Shown here piece after piece: positions 24,437-33,360 of a DNA stretch of 64,000 nucleotides (positions within the stretch are counted from its first letter, which is position 1; the number at the start of each line of letters is the position of its first letter). The DNA is taken from NCBI RefSeq assembly GCF_003432065.1, contig NZ_QWDE01000002.1, forward strand, positions 806,001-870,000, given 5' to 3'. Position numbers and translations under genes: made by a program. A model generated the notes under the pieces. The model saw nothing but the letters and a program-made list of their open reading frames with translations. It was not told where the DNA came from and ran no database searches. Origin of the DNA: Mucilaginibacter terrenus. GTDB lineage: Bacteria; Bacteroidota; Bacteroidia; Sphingobacteriales; Sphingobacteriaceae.

Positions 24437-25213
24437 ATGGCTAAAATATTCATAACCGGTTCGGCAGATGGCTTAGGCCAAATGGCAGCAAAGTTATTGG
24501 TTGGCGAAGGACACGAGGTTACACTCCATGCACGTAACAGCAAGCGCGGTGACGAAGCAATGGCTGCTGTGCCGGGTGCAGCCAGCGTAATACTCGGCGA
24601 TCTTTCGAGTATTAATGAAACTATTAAGATAGCCGAGCAGGCTAACAAACTAGGTGCCTTTGATGCTGTTATACACAATGCCGGTGTGGGTTACCAGGAA
24701 CGTAATCGCATAAATACACCGGACGGCTTGCCGCATGTATTTGCGGTGAATAGTTTAGCACCTTACATTCTTACCAGCCTTATGGAAAAACCTAAAAGGT
24801 TGATCTACCTTAGCTCGGGCTTGCATCGTGACGGCGATCCTACTTTAAACGATCTTGCTTGGCAGGAGCGGTCATGGAATGGCTACAGGGCGTATTCAGA
24901 CTCTAAACTCCACGATGTGTTGCTGGCGTTTGCCGTTGCCCGTATATGGCCGGATGTTTACAGCAATGCTTTGGAGCCTGGCTGGGTTCCTACTAAAATG
25001 GGTGGGCCAAGTGCACCTGACGACCTGGACAAGGGCGCCGAAACACAAGCCTGGCTTGCAGTAAGCACCGATCCAGAAGCGTTAGTAAGCGGCAAATACT
25101 TTTATCATAAAAAAATTAAGGCTAACCTGAAAGCCGCCGACGATTTGGATACACAAGACCTGTTCTTATCCAAATGCGCGCACTTTTCGGGTATAAAGTT
25201 CCCATCAAAATAA
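24437..25213 (+). CDS. SDR-family oxidoreductase
   Basis: 258 residues. Nucleotide-binding motif TGSADGLGQ at 7-15, HNAGVG at 80-85, and the catalytic residues Ser126/127 (YLSSG), Tyr153 and Lys157 (YSDSK) identify a short-chain dehydrogenase of the daunorubicin C-13 ketoreductase/retinol-dehydrogenase-like group. After the catalytic helix it has the EPGWVPTKMGG loop typical of this branch. The substrate is unknown. It is followed after 7 bp by another NAD(P) oxidoreductase, so the two are probably co-transcribed. Confidence 0.88.
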   Translation: MAKIFITGSADGLGQMAAKLLVGEGHEVTLHARNSKRGDEAMAAVPGAASVILGDLSSINETIKIAEQANKLGAFDAVIHNAGVGYQERNRINTPDGLPHVFAVNSLAPYILTSLMEKPKRLIYLSSGLHRDGDPTLNDLAWQERSWNGYRAYSDSKLHDVLLAFAVARIWPDVYSNALEPGWVPTKMGGPSAPDDLDKGAETQAWLAVSTDPEALVSGKYFYHKKIKANLKAADDLDTQDLFLSKCAHFSGIKFPSK

Positions 25214-25220
25214 TATAACA

Positions 25221-26078
25221 ATGAGCACAACACACATCGGCTGGATAGGCCTTGGTTTAATGGGCATACCTATGTCGCAGCAACTTCTAAAGGCTGGCTA
25301 CCCGGTAACCGTTTATAATAGAAATAAAGATAAGGAGGCCGCCCTTAAAGAACAGGGTGCGCAAACAGCTTCAACGCCTGCGGAACTCATACAGCAAACA
25401 GATGTGGTAGTCATCATGGTGACTGATGACAAAGCCATCAATGAGCTGTTTAATGGCAACACAGGCCTGCTAACGGCAGGTGTAAGCAACAAGATCATCA
25501 TTAACATGAGCACTGTTTCTCCTGCTATAAGCAAAGAAATGGCCGCAAAAGCCAGGGAGCAGGGTAACCATTACCTGGATGCGCCGGTATCCGGCAGTGT
25601 TAAACAAGCGGAGACTGCCCAATTGGTGATTATGGCAGGCGGCGAAGAAACTGTGTTTGAGCAGGTAAAACCCATACTGGAGAAGATGGGCAAAGCTGCC
25701 GTGTACTTAGGCGAAACCGGTGCAGGTAATACAGCAAAGCTGGCAATAAACACGTTGCTTAGCTTACATGCACAAGGGCTTGCAGAAGCAATTTTACTCG
25801 CTAAGAACAATGGTATACAACTAGAGGTGCTGCTTAGCTTACTTAACAACGGCGCGCTGGCTAACCCGTTTATGAAGATCAAAGGCGAGGCTATTATTAA
25901 TGATAACTACGCAGCGGCATTTTCGCTTAGCAATATTGTAAAGGACCTTAAACTAGCAAAAGATATAGGTTTAAAAACACCAATGGGCGAGGCTGCCCTT
26001 GACACGTTTTCATCTGCGGCAGAGCAGTATGGCGACGATGACCTTATTGCGGTGATGAAGTATTTGGAAGGGCGATAG
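25221..26078 (+). CDS. 3-hydroxyisobutyrate dehydrogenase-family NAD(P) oxidoreductase
   Basis: 285 residues. The Rossmann motif GLGLMG begins near residue 10, the substrate-binding motif DAPVSGSVKQAE lies at about 120-131, and the catalytic lysine is Lys173 in GAGNTAKLAIN. These define the beta-hydroxyacid dehydrogenase family (3-hydroxyisobutyrate dehydrogenase, tartronate semialdehyde reductase, GLYR-type succinic-semialdehyde reductases). The exact substrate cannot be fixed from sequence. It probably shares a transcript with the SDR gene 7 bp upstream and precedes ispG, which appears to have its own promoter. Confidence 0.9.
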   Translation: MSTTHIGWIGLGLMGIPMSQQLLKAGYPVTVYNRNKDKEAALKEQGAQTASTPAELIQQTDVVVIMVTDDKAINELFNGNTGLLTAGVSNKIIINMSTVSPAISKEMAAKAREQGNHYLDAPVSGSVKQAETAQLVIMAGGEETVFEQVKPILEKMGKAAVYLGETGAGNTAKLAINTLLSLHAQGLAEAILLAKNNGIQLEVLLSLLNNGALANPFMKIKGEAIINDNYAAAFSLSNIVKDLKLAKDIGLKTPMGEAALDTFSSAAEQYGDDDLIAVMKYLEGR

Positions 26079-26104
26079 GGTGCCTGCCTTTCCAACATTA
26101 TCAT

Positions 26105-26112
26105 TAAATTTG
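26105..26112 (+). promoter_or_regulatory. -7 promoter element for ispG
   Basis: TAAATTTG matches the Bacteroidota -7 word TAnnTTTG exactly and lies 23 bp before the ispG ATG. No clear TTTG -33 element is seen at 19-21 bp spacing. Confidence 0.35.
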
Positions 26113-26135
26113 CATCTTATTAATTCAAATTGTGC

Positions 26136-28163
26136 ATGAATGCTGATGCTGTTAAAATGTTGCCGGGCCGCTATTGTAACTCGCTGACCGAATACTCCCG
26201 ATTTGTTACCCGCGAGGTGTTCATCGGCGATGTACCTATAGGCGGCAACAACCCCATCCGCATACAAAGCATGACTACTACCGATACCATGGACACCATT
26301 GGTACGGTAGAGCAAACCATCCGGATGGTAAACGCGGGGTGTGAATACGTACGTATTACTGCTCCAAGCATTAAAGAAGCCAACAACCTTGCTGAAATAA
26401 AGAAACAATTGCGTCAGCGTGGCTATAATGTGCCCTTGGTGGCAGATATCCATTTTACACCCAACGCTGCTGAAGTAGCAGCGCGCATTGTAGAAAAGGT
26501 ACGTGTAAATCCCGGCAATTATGCAGACAAAAAGAAATTTGATCAGATAGACTATACTGACCTGGAGTACCGCGCCGAACTGGAGCGTATTTACCAGAAG
26601 TTTGCACCGCTGGTTAATATCTGCAAAGAATATGGTACCGCTATGCGCATCGGCACCAACCATGGGTCGTTAAGTGACCGTATCATGAGCCGCTATGGCG
26701 ATACACCGCAAGGGATGGTAGAAAGCGCGATGGAGTTTATCCGCATGTGCGAAACACTTGGCTACTATAACCTGGTTGTCTCCATGAAGAGCAGTAACCC
26801 GCAGGTTATGGTACAGGCTTACCGTTTACTGGTGCAAACTATGGTTGCTGAAGGAATGAATTATCCGCTGCACCTAGGTGTAACCGAAGCAGGTGACGGT
26901 GAGGACGGCCGCATTAAATCTGCCGTAGGTATAGGCACGTTGCTGGAAGATGGCCTTGGTGACACTGTCCGCGTTTCGCTTACCGAAGAACCGGAGGCCG
27001 AAGCACCTGTTGCCATTGCGTTGGTGGAGAGATACACTAGAAGGAGTCAAGAGTCAAGAGTCAAGAGCCAGGGGTTAGAAACCACCAGTCAAAACTCAAA
27101 TGTGACTTTAGACTCTGTACTTCAGACTTCAGACTTATACAGCCCCTACGAATATAAAAAACGCGAAACATACGAAGCCAACGCTTTTATTGGCGGACAT
27201 ATGGTGCCGAGGATAGTGATAGATCTGTCTGCTGCTAACCTTAAAGATCCTGCGGTGCTGAATGCGGCCGGGTATCTTTACTCGCCTATATTGGATAAAT
27301 ACAACATGGCCGAGCAATCGGTTGATTTTGTATACCTGGGCGATAGCTTGCCTTCGTTCAGTTTGCCGGGTAACTTAAAGCAGCTATACAACTACGCTAC
27401 CTGGCAAAAGTTGGGTAATAAAACGCTTTGCCACCCGGTATTTACCTTAGGCGAGTACGTTGCAGATAACGCGGACCGCACATCGGCCCTTAACCTTGTG
27501 CGGATTACTAATGCAGATCTGGATTCGGAAGCTTTCGGGTTAATTCCTCTAGATAAGACACTGGTTTTCGTGTTGGAAACCCACGAATTGCATGGGATGG
27601 CCGATCAGCGGCAGTTTTTCCTTAAGTTGGAGGAAATGCAGCTGGATGTACCTGTGATAGTAAAAAGGAGCTACAATTTTGAAAGCCAAGACTTAGAACT
27701 TCAAACGCAGAATTTACAGCTATTTGCCTCAACTGATCTGGGCGCATTGCTGGTTGATGGTTTTGGCGACGGCATTTGGATAGATGCTCAACAGCTTCCT
27801 GCCGGAGTTATTACCTCTACGGCTTTTGGTATACTGCAGGCTACACGTTCGCGTATTTCTAAAACAGAATATATATCATGCCCAAGCTGCGGCCGGACCC
27901 TGTTCGATCTGATGATCACCACGCAGATGATCCGCAGCCGTACCAGCCACTTGAAGGGATTGAAGATCGGCATTATGGGCTGCATCGTGAATGGCCCCGG
28001 CGAAATGGCAGATGCTGACTACGGCTATGTTGGGTCGGGTCCCGATAAGATTACCCTCTATCGCGGCAAAGAAGTAGTAAAAAAGAACGTAAATACTGAT
28101 AATGCACTTGATGAACTGATCGGTATCATCAAGTCCGACGGTAACTGGATAGAGCCCGCCTAA
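26136..28163 (+). CDS. ispG: 4-hydroxy-3-methylbut-2-enyl-diphosphate synthase (IspG/GcpE), long form
   Basis: This [4Fe-4S] enzyme of the MEP isoprenoid pathway converts methylerythritol cyclodiphosphate to HMBPP. At about 675 residues it is the long form with an extra central domain, known from Bacteroidota, Chlamydiae and plants. The TIM-barrel half has GGNNPIRIQSMTTTDT, LVADIHFTPNAAE and HLGVTEAGDGEDGRIKSAVGIG. The C-terminal cluster cysteines are Cys582 and Cys585 (YISCPSCGRT) and Cys616 (IMGCIVNGPGEM). The ATG at 26136 is chosen over a TTG two codons upstream. Oddly, residues about 303-335 are encoded by a tandem short-repeat sequence inserted in frame at a domain boundary, and a second low-complexity patch occurs near residues 515-529. 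Confidence 0.96.
   Translation: MNADAVKMLPGRYCNSLTEYSRFVTREVFIGDVPIGGNNPIRIQSMTTTDTMDTIGTVEQTIRMVNAGCEYVRITAPSIKEANNLAEIKKQLRQRGYNVPLVADIHFTPNAAEVAARIVEKVRVNPGNYADKKKFDQIDYTDLEYRAELERIYQKFAPLVNICKEYGTAMRIGTNHGSLSDRIMSRYGDTPQGMVESAMEFIRMCETLGYYNLVVSMKSSNPQVMVQAYRLLVQTMVAEGMNYPLHLGVTEAGDGEDGRIKSAVGIGTLLEDGLGDTVRVSLTEEPEAEAPVAIALVERYTRRSQESRVKSQGLETTSQNSNVTLDSVLQTSDLYSPYEYKKRETYEANAFIGGHMVPRIVIDLSAANLKDPAVLNAAGYLYSPILDKYNMAEQSVDFVYLGDSLPSFSLPGNLKQLYNYATWQKLGNKTLCHPVFTLGEYVADNADRTSALNLVRITNADLDSEAFGLIPLDKTLVFVLETHELHGMADQRQFFLKLEEMQLDVPVIVKRSYNFESQDLELQTQNLQLFASTDLGALLVDGFGDGIWIDAQQLPAGVITSTAFGILQATRSRISKTEYISCPSCGRTLFDLMITTQMIRSRTSHLKGLKIGIMGCIVNGPGEMADADYGYVGSGPDKITLYRGKEVVKKNVNTDNALDELIGIIKSDGNWIEPA
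27044..27137 (+). repeat. Short-repeat element inserted in frame in ispG
   Basis: Three tandem GAGTCAA units (27044-27064) followed by GAGCCA, then AGTCAAAACTCAA, and then GACTTTAGACTCTG and ACTTCAGACTTCAGACTT (to 27137). The two ends are loosely inverted copies of each other. The stretch keeps the reading frame and encodes SQESRVKSQ...LQTSDL-type low-complexity residues between the TIM barrel and the insertion domain. Confidence 0.65.
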
Positions 28164-28221
28164 AACAGAACAGGGCGGCCTCGCGCCACCTTGTCCTCAC
28201 TTAACGTTGTTACTAAAAAGC

Positions 28222-28515
28222 CTATCTGATGTTGATTGCAAGTAGTGCTGGCCTGCCTTCTTTGTGCCGGTATAGCTCCTCGCATATATTGTTCAGCATT
28301 TGCTGTGTCGATTTCTTTTTTATGTTCACGGGCTTGGTAACCATAGCCGTGTAAATTAGTCTCGAGTTGTCGTTATAAAACTTAATTACCTGCAACTTAG
28401 GGGTTTCTTTGTTGCTCTCGGCTACCCAAAAGCCGTGTGTAGGGTTGCTGGCTGTTTGCGCCTTGCTGCCAATTGCAGCAAGTATGATAATGGCTGTTGT
28501 GATAAATTTTCTCAT
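28222..28515 (-). CDS. Small secreted protein of unknown function
   Basis: 97 residues with a signal peptide (MRKFITTAIIILAAIGSKAQ). The mature part (TASNPTHGFWVAESNKETPKLQVIKFYNDNSRLIYTAMVTKPVNIKKKSTQQMLNNICEELY) resembles the start of other short exported Bacteroidota proteins but belongs to no family I recognise. It is convergent with ispG and divergent from the LytS-type kinase, so it is probably monocistronic. Confidence 0.7.
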   Translation of the reverse strand: MRKFITTAIIILAAIGSKAQTASNPTHGFWVAESNKETPKLQVIKFYNDNSRLIYTAMVTKPVNIKKKSTQQMLNNICEELYRHKEGRPALLAINIR

Positions 28516-28733
28516 GGTCTTATTTTAAACAATGACCGAAAGTATACCGCAGTTTTTATTGTTAATAATACTATAGCTACACGGTAAGTTATTGGATGTA
28601 AACTGTCACTAAATACAGGCAGGCAACGTCTGTATGTTTAAACGCTGCATTTATCATTCAGAGGATGCGGTTTGTCGTATTAACCATGCTGTTGGTCGCA
28701 CAATGTTAAGGCACTCATCCTCATAACAATACT

Positions 28734-29891
28734 ATGCGTTATTTTAGCGATATGAAAAATAGTGTAGGCTCGTTTGCACTGCCGGATATTAAAATACCCC
28801 GTGTGGTGCAGCATGTTATTTTTTGGCTTATCGTGTCGCTTGCACTCACTACTGTTTATTCCGTACAGATAGACTTTGTGACTTCTCTGCGAAACAATGC
28901 GTTTTACATGCCCGTGCAGTTTGCTTATTATTATACACTGGCATACTGGCTTATACCCCGGTTTTTATTTACCGGGCGTTATCTGCTCTTTGCTTTATTG
29001 CTGCCTGTTATAGTGGCAATATTTGTACTGTTAAGCCGTACTGTCGGCGTACTTTTCGTAATCCCTTACCTGATTGAACATTTTCACATCACCGATCAGG
29101 ATTATCTCAAGCATAATCAGGGCCCTTTTCTTTATAAGTTGTTACAAAGTGTTTACCTGGTCAATACGCTAAAAGGCACCAACCTGGTAATTGGTTTTGT
29201 GCTGGCCATAAAGCTGTTTAAGATGTGGAACGAGCGTAAACGTGCCGCCTTAGAGGCTGAGCTGACCGCCCTGAAAGGTCAGGTACACCCGCATTTTCTA
29301 TTCAACACGCTAAATAACTTATATGCCCTGAGCCTTAATCAATCGCCAAGGTCGCCGCAATTAATTTTAGGTTTGTCGGACATCCTGCGTTATATGCTTT
29401 ATGAGTGCAATACTGATGAAGTGCCGCTGGAAAAAGAGATATTTATGATGCAGCAGTATGTAAAGCTGGAAAAACTGCGGTATGAGGACCGAATCGATAT
29501 AAGCTTTAATATATCCGGAGATCTGCAACATAAGCTTGTAGCTCCGCTAATGATACTGCCGTTTATAGAGAATGCTTTTAAACATGGTGCAAGCAAACAG
29601 ACAGGCGACAGTTGGATCCATATAGACATAAACGTTCGCGACGGCTTTTTTAAACTTAAGGTAGCTAATAGTAATCCTGGTAAAGACGCCGGACAGAATA
29701 GTAGCGAAGCAGGGCACATCGGCCTGAAAAATGTAACCAAGCGGCTTGACCTGCTTTACCCCGGCGCATACAACTTAAAGATCATGGACGAGGAAGACAC
29801 CTTTTTGGTGGTACTCGCGCTTAAACTAAAAGTGCTGGCACATCCGGCTGTTGCAGTACAGCAGCCCGTATCTCAATTAGCAACAGCATGA
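28734..29891 (+). CDS. LytS/YpdA-type sensor histidine kinase
   Basis: 385 residues. Four hydrophobic helices (VIFWLIVSLALTTVYSV; AYYYTLAYWLIPRFLF; YLLFALLLPVIVAIFVLL; NLVIGFVLAIKLF) precede a His_kinase domain (PF06580): GQVHPHFLFNTLNNLYALSLNQ carries the phospho-acceptor His, and LMILPFIENAFKHG is the N-box of the ATPase domain. There is no separate periplasmic sensor, as is usual in this group. The stop overlaps the start of the LytTR regulator (ATGA), so kinase and regulator are translationally coupled. The signal is unknown. Confidence 0.93.
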   Translation: MRYFSDMKNSVGSFALPDIKIPRVVQHVIFWLIVSLALTTVYSVQIDFVTSLRNNAFYMPVQFAYYYTLAYWLIPRFLFTGRYLLFALLLPVIVAIFVLLSRTVGVLFVIPYLIEHFHITDQDYLKHNQGPFLYKLLQSVYLVNTLKGTNLVIGFVLAIKLFKMWNERKRAALEAELTALKGQVHPHFLFNTLNNLYALSLNQSPRSPQLILGLSDILRYMLYECNTDEVPLEKEIFMMQQYVKLEKLRYEDRIDISFNISGDLQHKLVAPLMILPFIENAFKHGASKQTGDSWIHIDINVRDGFFKLKVANSNPGKDAGQNSSEAGHIGLKNVTKRLDLLYPGAYNLKIMDEEDTFLVVLALKLKVLAHPAVAVQQPVSQLATA

Positions 29892-30613
29892 GATTACGAG
29901 TGTTAATTGTTGACGATGAGCCGCACGCCATTAGCGTACTGGAAAACTACCTGGCAAACTTCGCAGGGATGGAGATAGTAGGCAGGTGCAGCAATGCCAT
30001 ACAAGCTTTTCAGTTATTGCAGCAAAAAGGAGTTGACCTGATGTTCCTGGATATAGAAATGCCCGGAATGAAGGGTACCGAAATGCTGAAGAGCCTTAAG
30101 CATCCGCCGAAGGTGATATTTACTACGGCCTACAGCGAGTATGCGTTGGAAGGTTTTGAATTAAATGCGGTAGATTACCTGTTAAAACCAATTTCTTTAG
30201 AACGTTTTCTGCGTGCTATTGACAAAATATACCAGTTGCCTGCAGCCAAAGGGTTGCCCCAGCTAACGCATGAAGCCCCGGTGAGCGACGCGGCATCATA
30301 CATTTACTTAAAGGTAGACCGCCGCACTGTCAAAATAAACATTGCAGATATTCTATGGATAGAAAGCCTCCGCGATTACGTAAAAGTTGTAGTTGCCGAT
30401 CAGGTGTATATAAGCCGACAAAAAATAAGCCTGCTGGAAGAAATGCTACCCGAACACAAATTTGTCCGCATCCACAGGTCTTTCATTGTGGCCGTCGCTA
30501 AAATAAATTCCTTTTATTCATTCAGTATTGATGTAGGTGGGCATGAACTGCCTATTGGCCGTAATTACAAGTTGGAGGTTCAAAAGAAGTTGAAGCAACT
30601 TGCCACAACTTAA
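29888..30613 (+). CDS. LytTR-family response regulator
   Basis: 241 residues. The receiver domain (about 1-120) has the acidic pocket VDDEPH, the phospho-acceptor Asp55 in MFLDIEMPGMKG, and the TTAYSEYALEGFELNAVDYLLKPI end. The LytTR DNA-binding domain (about 140-240) shows YIYLKVDRRTVKINIADILWIESLRDYVKV and FVRIHRSFIVAVAKI. It is coupled by a 4-bp overlap to its kinase. LytTR regulators bind pairs of short direct repeats; I did not identify a target in this window. Confidence 0.94.
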   Translation: MRLRVLIVDDEPHAISVLENYLANFAGMEIVGRCSNAIQAFQLLQQKGVDLMFLDIEMPGMKGTEMLKSLKHPPKVIFTTAYSEYALEGFELNAVDYLLKPISLERFLRAIDKIYQLPAAKGLPQLTHEAPVSDAASYIYLKVDRRTVKINIADILWIESLRDYVKVVVADQVYISRQKISLLEEMLPEHKFVRIHRSFIVAVAKINSFYSFSIDVGGHELPIGRNYKLEVQKKLKQLATT

Positions 30614-30645
30614 CAGCCGGCACTATAAGTAATAAAAAGAATTAA

Positions 30646-31872
30646 TTAATGCGCTGCTACCGCTGCGCCCTCCTTTACTTCCACTTTTTCTTTAATGTTC
30701 CTGCGGCCAGTTATCAGAACTACAAAGGCGAGTGCTGATGCCACCAGCATGGTAGCCGCCATAGGCACAGCCGATTTAGAAACAAATAAACTGATGCCAA
30801 TAGACACCGCCGAACCAACCGCCATCTGGAAAGCGCCGGTAAGTGACGAGGCAACACCTGCATTATGCTCAAAGGGCGCCAGTGCTAATGCGGTCGTATT
30901 TGGGAACATTAGCCCGACGCAGCAAAGCACAAGATAAATCATCAGGATAGTGCCAACCAAACCAAGCCAGCCCTGTATAGAGCCTATTAAGAAAACAGCC
31001 GCGAAAAATATCATGGCTATTAATGCACCATTAACAATCTGCTCGCTTTTGTAGCGCTTCATGAGTAAGTTGTTTAACTGACTTGAACCGATAAAGCCGG
31101 TAGAAAGCAGGGCAAATATCCACCCGTAAGCTTTACTGCTTACCTTAAAAACTTCCATAAACACAATTGGAGAGGATGATATATAAGCGAATAATCCTGA
31201 GAATCCGATAGCACCGCACAACGAGTAAGTATAAAACTGAGGGGTTTTCAACACTCCCCAAAAGCTACCGAGTATAGGCCCAGGCGCCAGCGAATAAGTT
31301 GGATCTGGTTTGTAGCTTTCTGGCAGGAATAGTATTACGGCAATGAGTATCAATATAGAAATAACAGCCAGTATCAGGAAGATAAGCTGCCAGCCAAGCT
31401 CGGCACTAATATAACCGCCTACAGTGGGAGCTATCAACGGGGATACGCTTAAAACCAGTACCAATTTTGAGAACACATTAGCGCTCTCTTTTACCGGAAA
31501 CAGATCTCGCACCATAGCCATTGATGTCACCGTTGCCGAACAAGCACCTATTGCCTGTATAAAACGCATAGCTATAAGCAACTCGATACTTTTAGCGAAG
31601 TAGCACCCCGCAGAAGCAACAATGTAGAGCACTAACCCGCAGTATAAAGGCAGCTTGCGGCCAAACCTGTCCAGTAACGGGCCATAAAGTAATTGCCCGG
31701 CAGAAATGCCAATTAAAAAGCTGGATAGAGAAAGCGCTACCTGCTCCGTGCTGGTATTCAGCGATTTTGCAATCGCGCCAAAGCCCGGCAAGTACATATC
31801 TATAGAGAACGGTGCTAAGGCAGTAAGCGAACCCAGTATAAGGATTAGGAAGAAGTAGCGTTGCTTTGTCAT
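30646..31872 (-). CDS. Bcr/CflA-type multidrug MFS exporter
   Basis: About 408 residues from the ATG read at 31872 (MTKQRYFFLILILGSLTALAPFSIDMYLPGF). A TTG 45 bp upstream would add 15 hydrophilic residues and is less likely. Twelve hydrophobic segments and the motifs LSSFLIGISAGQLLYGPLLDRFGRKLPLY (motif A) and SIDMYLPGF are diagnostic for the Bcr/CflA drug:proton antiporters of the 12-TM DHA1 group. Substrates in this family include bicyclomycin and sulfonamides; the actual substrate here is unknown. It lies convergent to the LytTR regulator and divergent from the GntP permease. Confidence 0.9.
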   Translation of the reverse strand: MTKQRYFFLILILGSLTALAPFSIDMYLPGFGAIAKSLNTSTEQVALSLSSFLIGISAGQLLYGPLLDRFGRKLPLYCGLVLYIVASAGCYFAKSIELLIAMRFIQAIGACSATVTSMAMVRDLFPVKESANVFSKLVLVLSVSPLIAPTVGGYISAELGWQLIFLILAVISILILIAVILFLPESYKPDPTYSLAPGPILGSFWGVLKTPQFYTYSLCGAIGFSGLFAYISSSPIVFMEVFKVSSKAYGWIFALLSTGFIGSSQLNNLLMKRYKSEQIVNGALIAMIFFAAVFLIGSIQGWLGLVGTILMIYLVLCCVGLMFPNTTALALAPFEHNAGVASSLTGAFQMAVGSAVSIGISLFVSKSAVPMAATMLVASALAFVVLITGRRNIKEKVEVKEGAAVAAH

Positions 31873-32041
31873 TTCGGCTGCAAAGAACGGGGTTTGCCGC
31901 CACACCTGATCGTGCAATTGAAAATATTACCTTATGCTAACCTGCTTATTATTATTACCAGCCATACCACTTTACATAAATGTTGCTACTTTAGGTGCAC
32001 CATAGGGCCGCAAGCCCATTTAAACCCATCAATACACAACA

Positions 32042-33352
32042 ATGCTGGTTATATTCTTTTGCATCATATTCCTGATATTGCTGGTAAGCTGGGCAAAGGT
32101 GAACCCTTTTCTGGCGTTCCTGATCGTTTCCATAGTGGCGGGGCTTTGTTTAGGTATCCCACTTAACAAAATAAACGCCTCGGTACAAAAAGGCCTTGGA
32201 GATACGCTGGGCTCACTGGCCATAATCATATGCCTTGGTGCTATGCTGGGTAAACTGGTAGCCAATAGTGGGGCGGCTCAAAAGATATCAGAAGTGCTGG
32301 TGAGCGCTTTCGGAATAAAGTATATACAGCTGGCTCTGGTAGCAGCTGCGTTTATTATTGGTATTCCTTTGTTTTATGGTATAGGGTTCGTGTTAATGGT
32401 TCCTTTAATATTTTCGGTGGTTTATAAGTACAAACTGCCTGCTGTATATATTGGTTTGCCCATGATTGCCGCGCTGTCTGTCACGCACGGCTTTTTACCG
32501 CCGCATCCTTCTCCATCTGCCTTAGTGGTAATGTTTCATGCCAATATGGGCGTAACGCTGCTGTATGGGCTTTGTATAGCTATTCCTGCCATCATTCTTG
32601 CAGGCCCGGTGTTTTCACTATTCCTAAAAAAAATACCGTCAGAGCCGCTGGCTACTTTCCGGGCAGAAGAGTTGCCTGCTGACAAAGTGCCCGGCGCGGC
32701 AAATAGCTTTTTTACGGCGTTGCTTCCTGTAATATTGCTGGCAGTCACCGCGGCAATTCCGTTTATTAACGGCATTAATCTCCAAACGCAAAAGATAGTA
32801 GCCTTTGTTGGCGATCCGTCAATAGTAATGCTCATTGCATTGCTGGTGGGCACCGTTACCCTTGGTATTAAGCAAGGTAAAACGCTTAATCAGTTAGGCA
32901 ATACCTACGCCGAAGCCATAAAGGATATATCACTTATCCTCCTTATTATTGGTGGTTCCGGCGCGTTTAAACAAGTACTTACCGATAGTGGTGTAAGCAA
33001 CGAGATCGCTTCAGGGTTACAATCTTTCAATTTGCAGCCGTTGTTTCTGGGATGGTTAATAGCGGCTATCATCAGGGTAAGCCTTGGCTCGGCAACGGTG
33101 GCGGGTCTTACGGCTGCAGGGATAGTGGCGCCGTTACTTATTGCAAATCCGGCTATCAACCCAAACCTAATGGTGCTTTCTATAGGGGCAGGCAGCCTGG
33201 CTTTCTCTCATGTAAATGACTCGGGCTTCTGGTTATTTAAAGAGTACTTTAACCTTACTCTAAAAGATACTTTTTTGTCGTGGTCCATAATGGAGTCGCT
33301 GGTGGCAGTTATTGGCCTTGCGGGAGTATTAATACTTAACTTATTTGTTTAA
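32042..33352 (+). CDS. GntP-family permease (gluconate:H+ symporter type)
   Basis: 436 residues, almost entirely hydrophobic. Family motifs include FLAFLIVSIVAGLCLGIPLNKI, LGAMLGKLVANSGAAQKI, PPHPSPSALVVMFHANMG, LIIGGSGAFKQVLTDSGVS and a C-terminal HVNDSGFWLFKEYFNLTLKDT. These match the gluconate permease family, which includes GntT/GntU and relatives that carry other sugar acids or D-serine. Length fits the family. No gluconate kinase or dehydratase lies next to it, so the substrate stays open. The next gene starts 8 bp downstream and is probably co-transcribed. Confidence 0.92.
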   Translation: MLVIFFCIIFLILLVSWAKVNPFLAFLIVSIVAGLCLGIPLNKINASVQKGLGDTLGSLAIIICLGAMLGKLVANSGAAQKISEVLVSAFGIKYIQLALVAAAFIIGIPLFYGIGFVLMVPLIFSVVYKYKLPAVYIGLPMIAALSVTHGFLPPHPSPSALVVMFHANMGVTLLYGLCIAIPAIILAGPVFSLFLKKIPSEPLATFRAEELPADKVPGAANSFFTALLPVILLAVTAAIPFINGINLQTQKIVAFVGDPSIVMLIALLVGTVTLGIKQGKTLNQLGNTYAEAIKDISLILLIIGGSGAFKQVLTDSGVSNEIASGLQSFNLQPLFLGWLIAAIIRVSLGSATVAGLTAAGIVAPLLIANPAINPNLMVLSIGAGSLAFSHVNDSGFWLFKEYFNLTLKDTFLSWSIMESLVAVIGLAGVLILNLFV

Positions 33353-33360
33353 TAATAATA

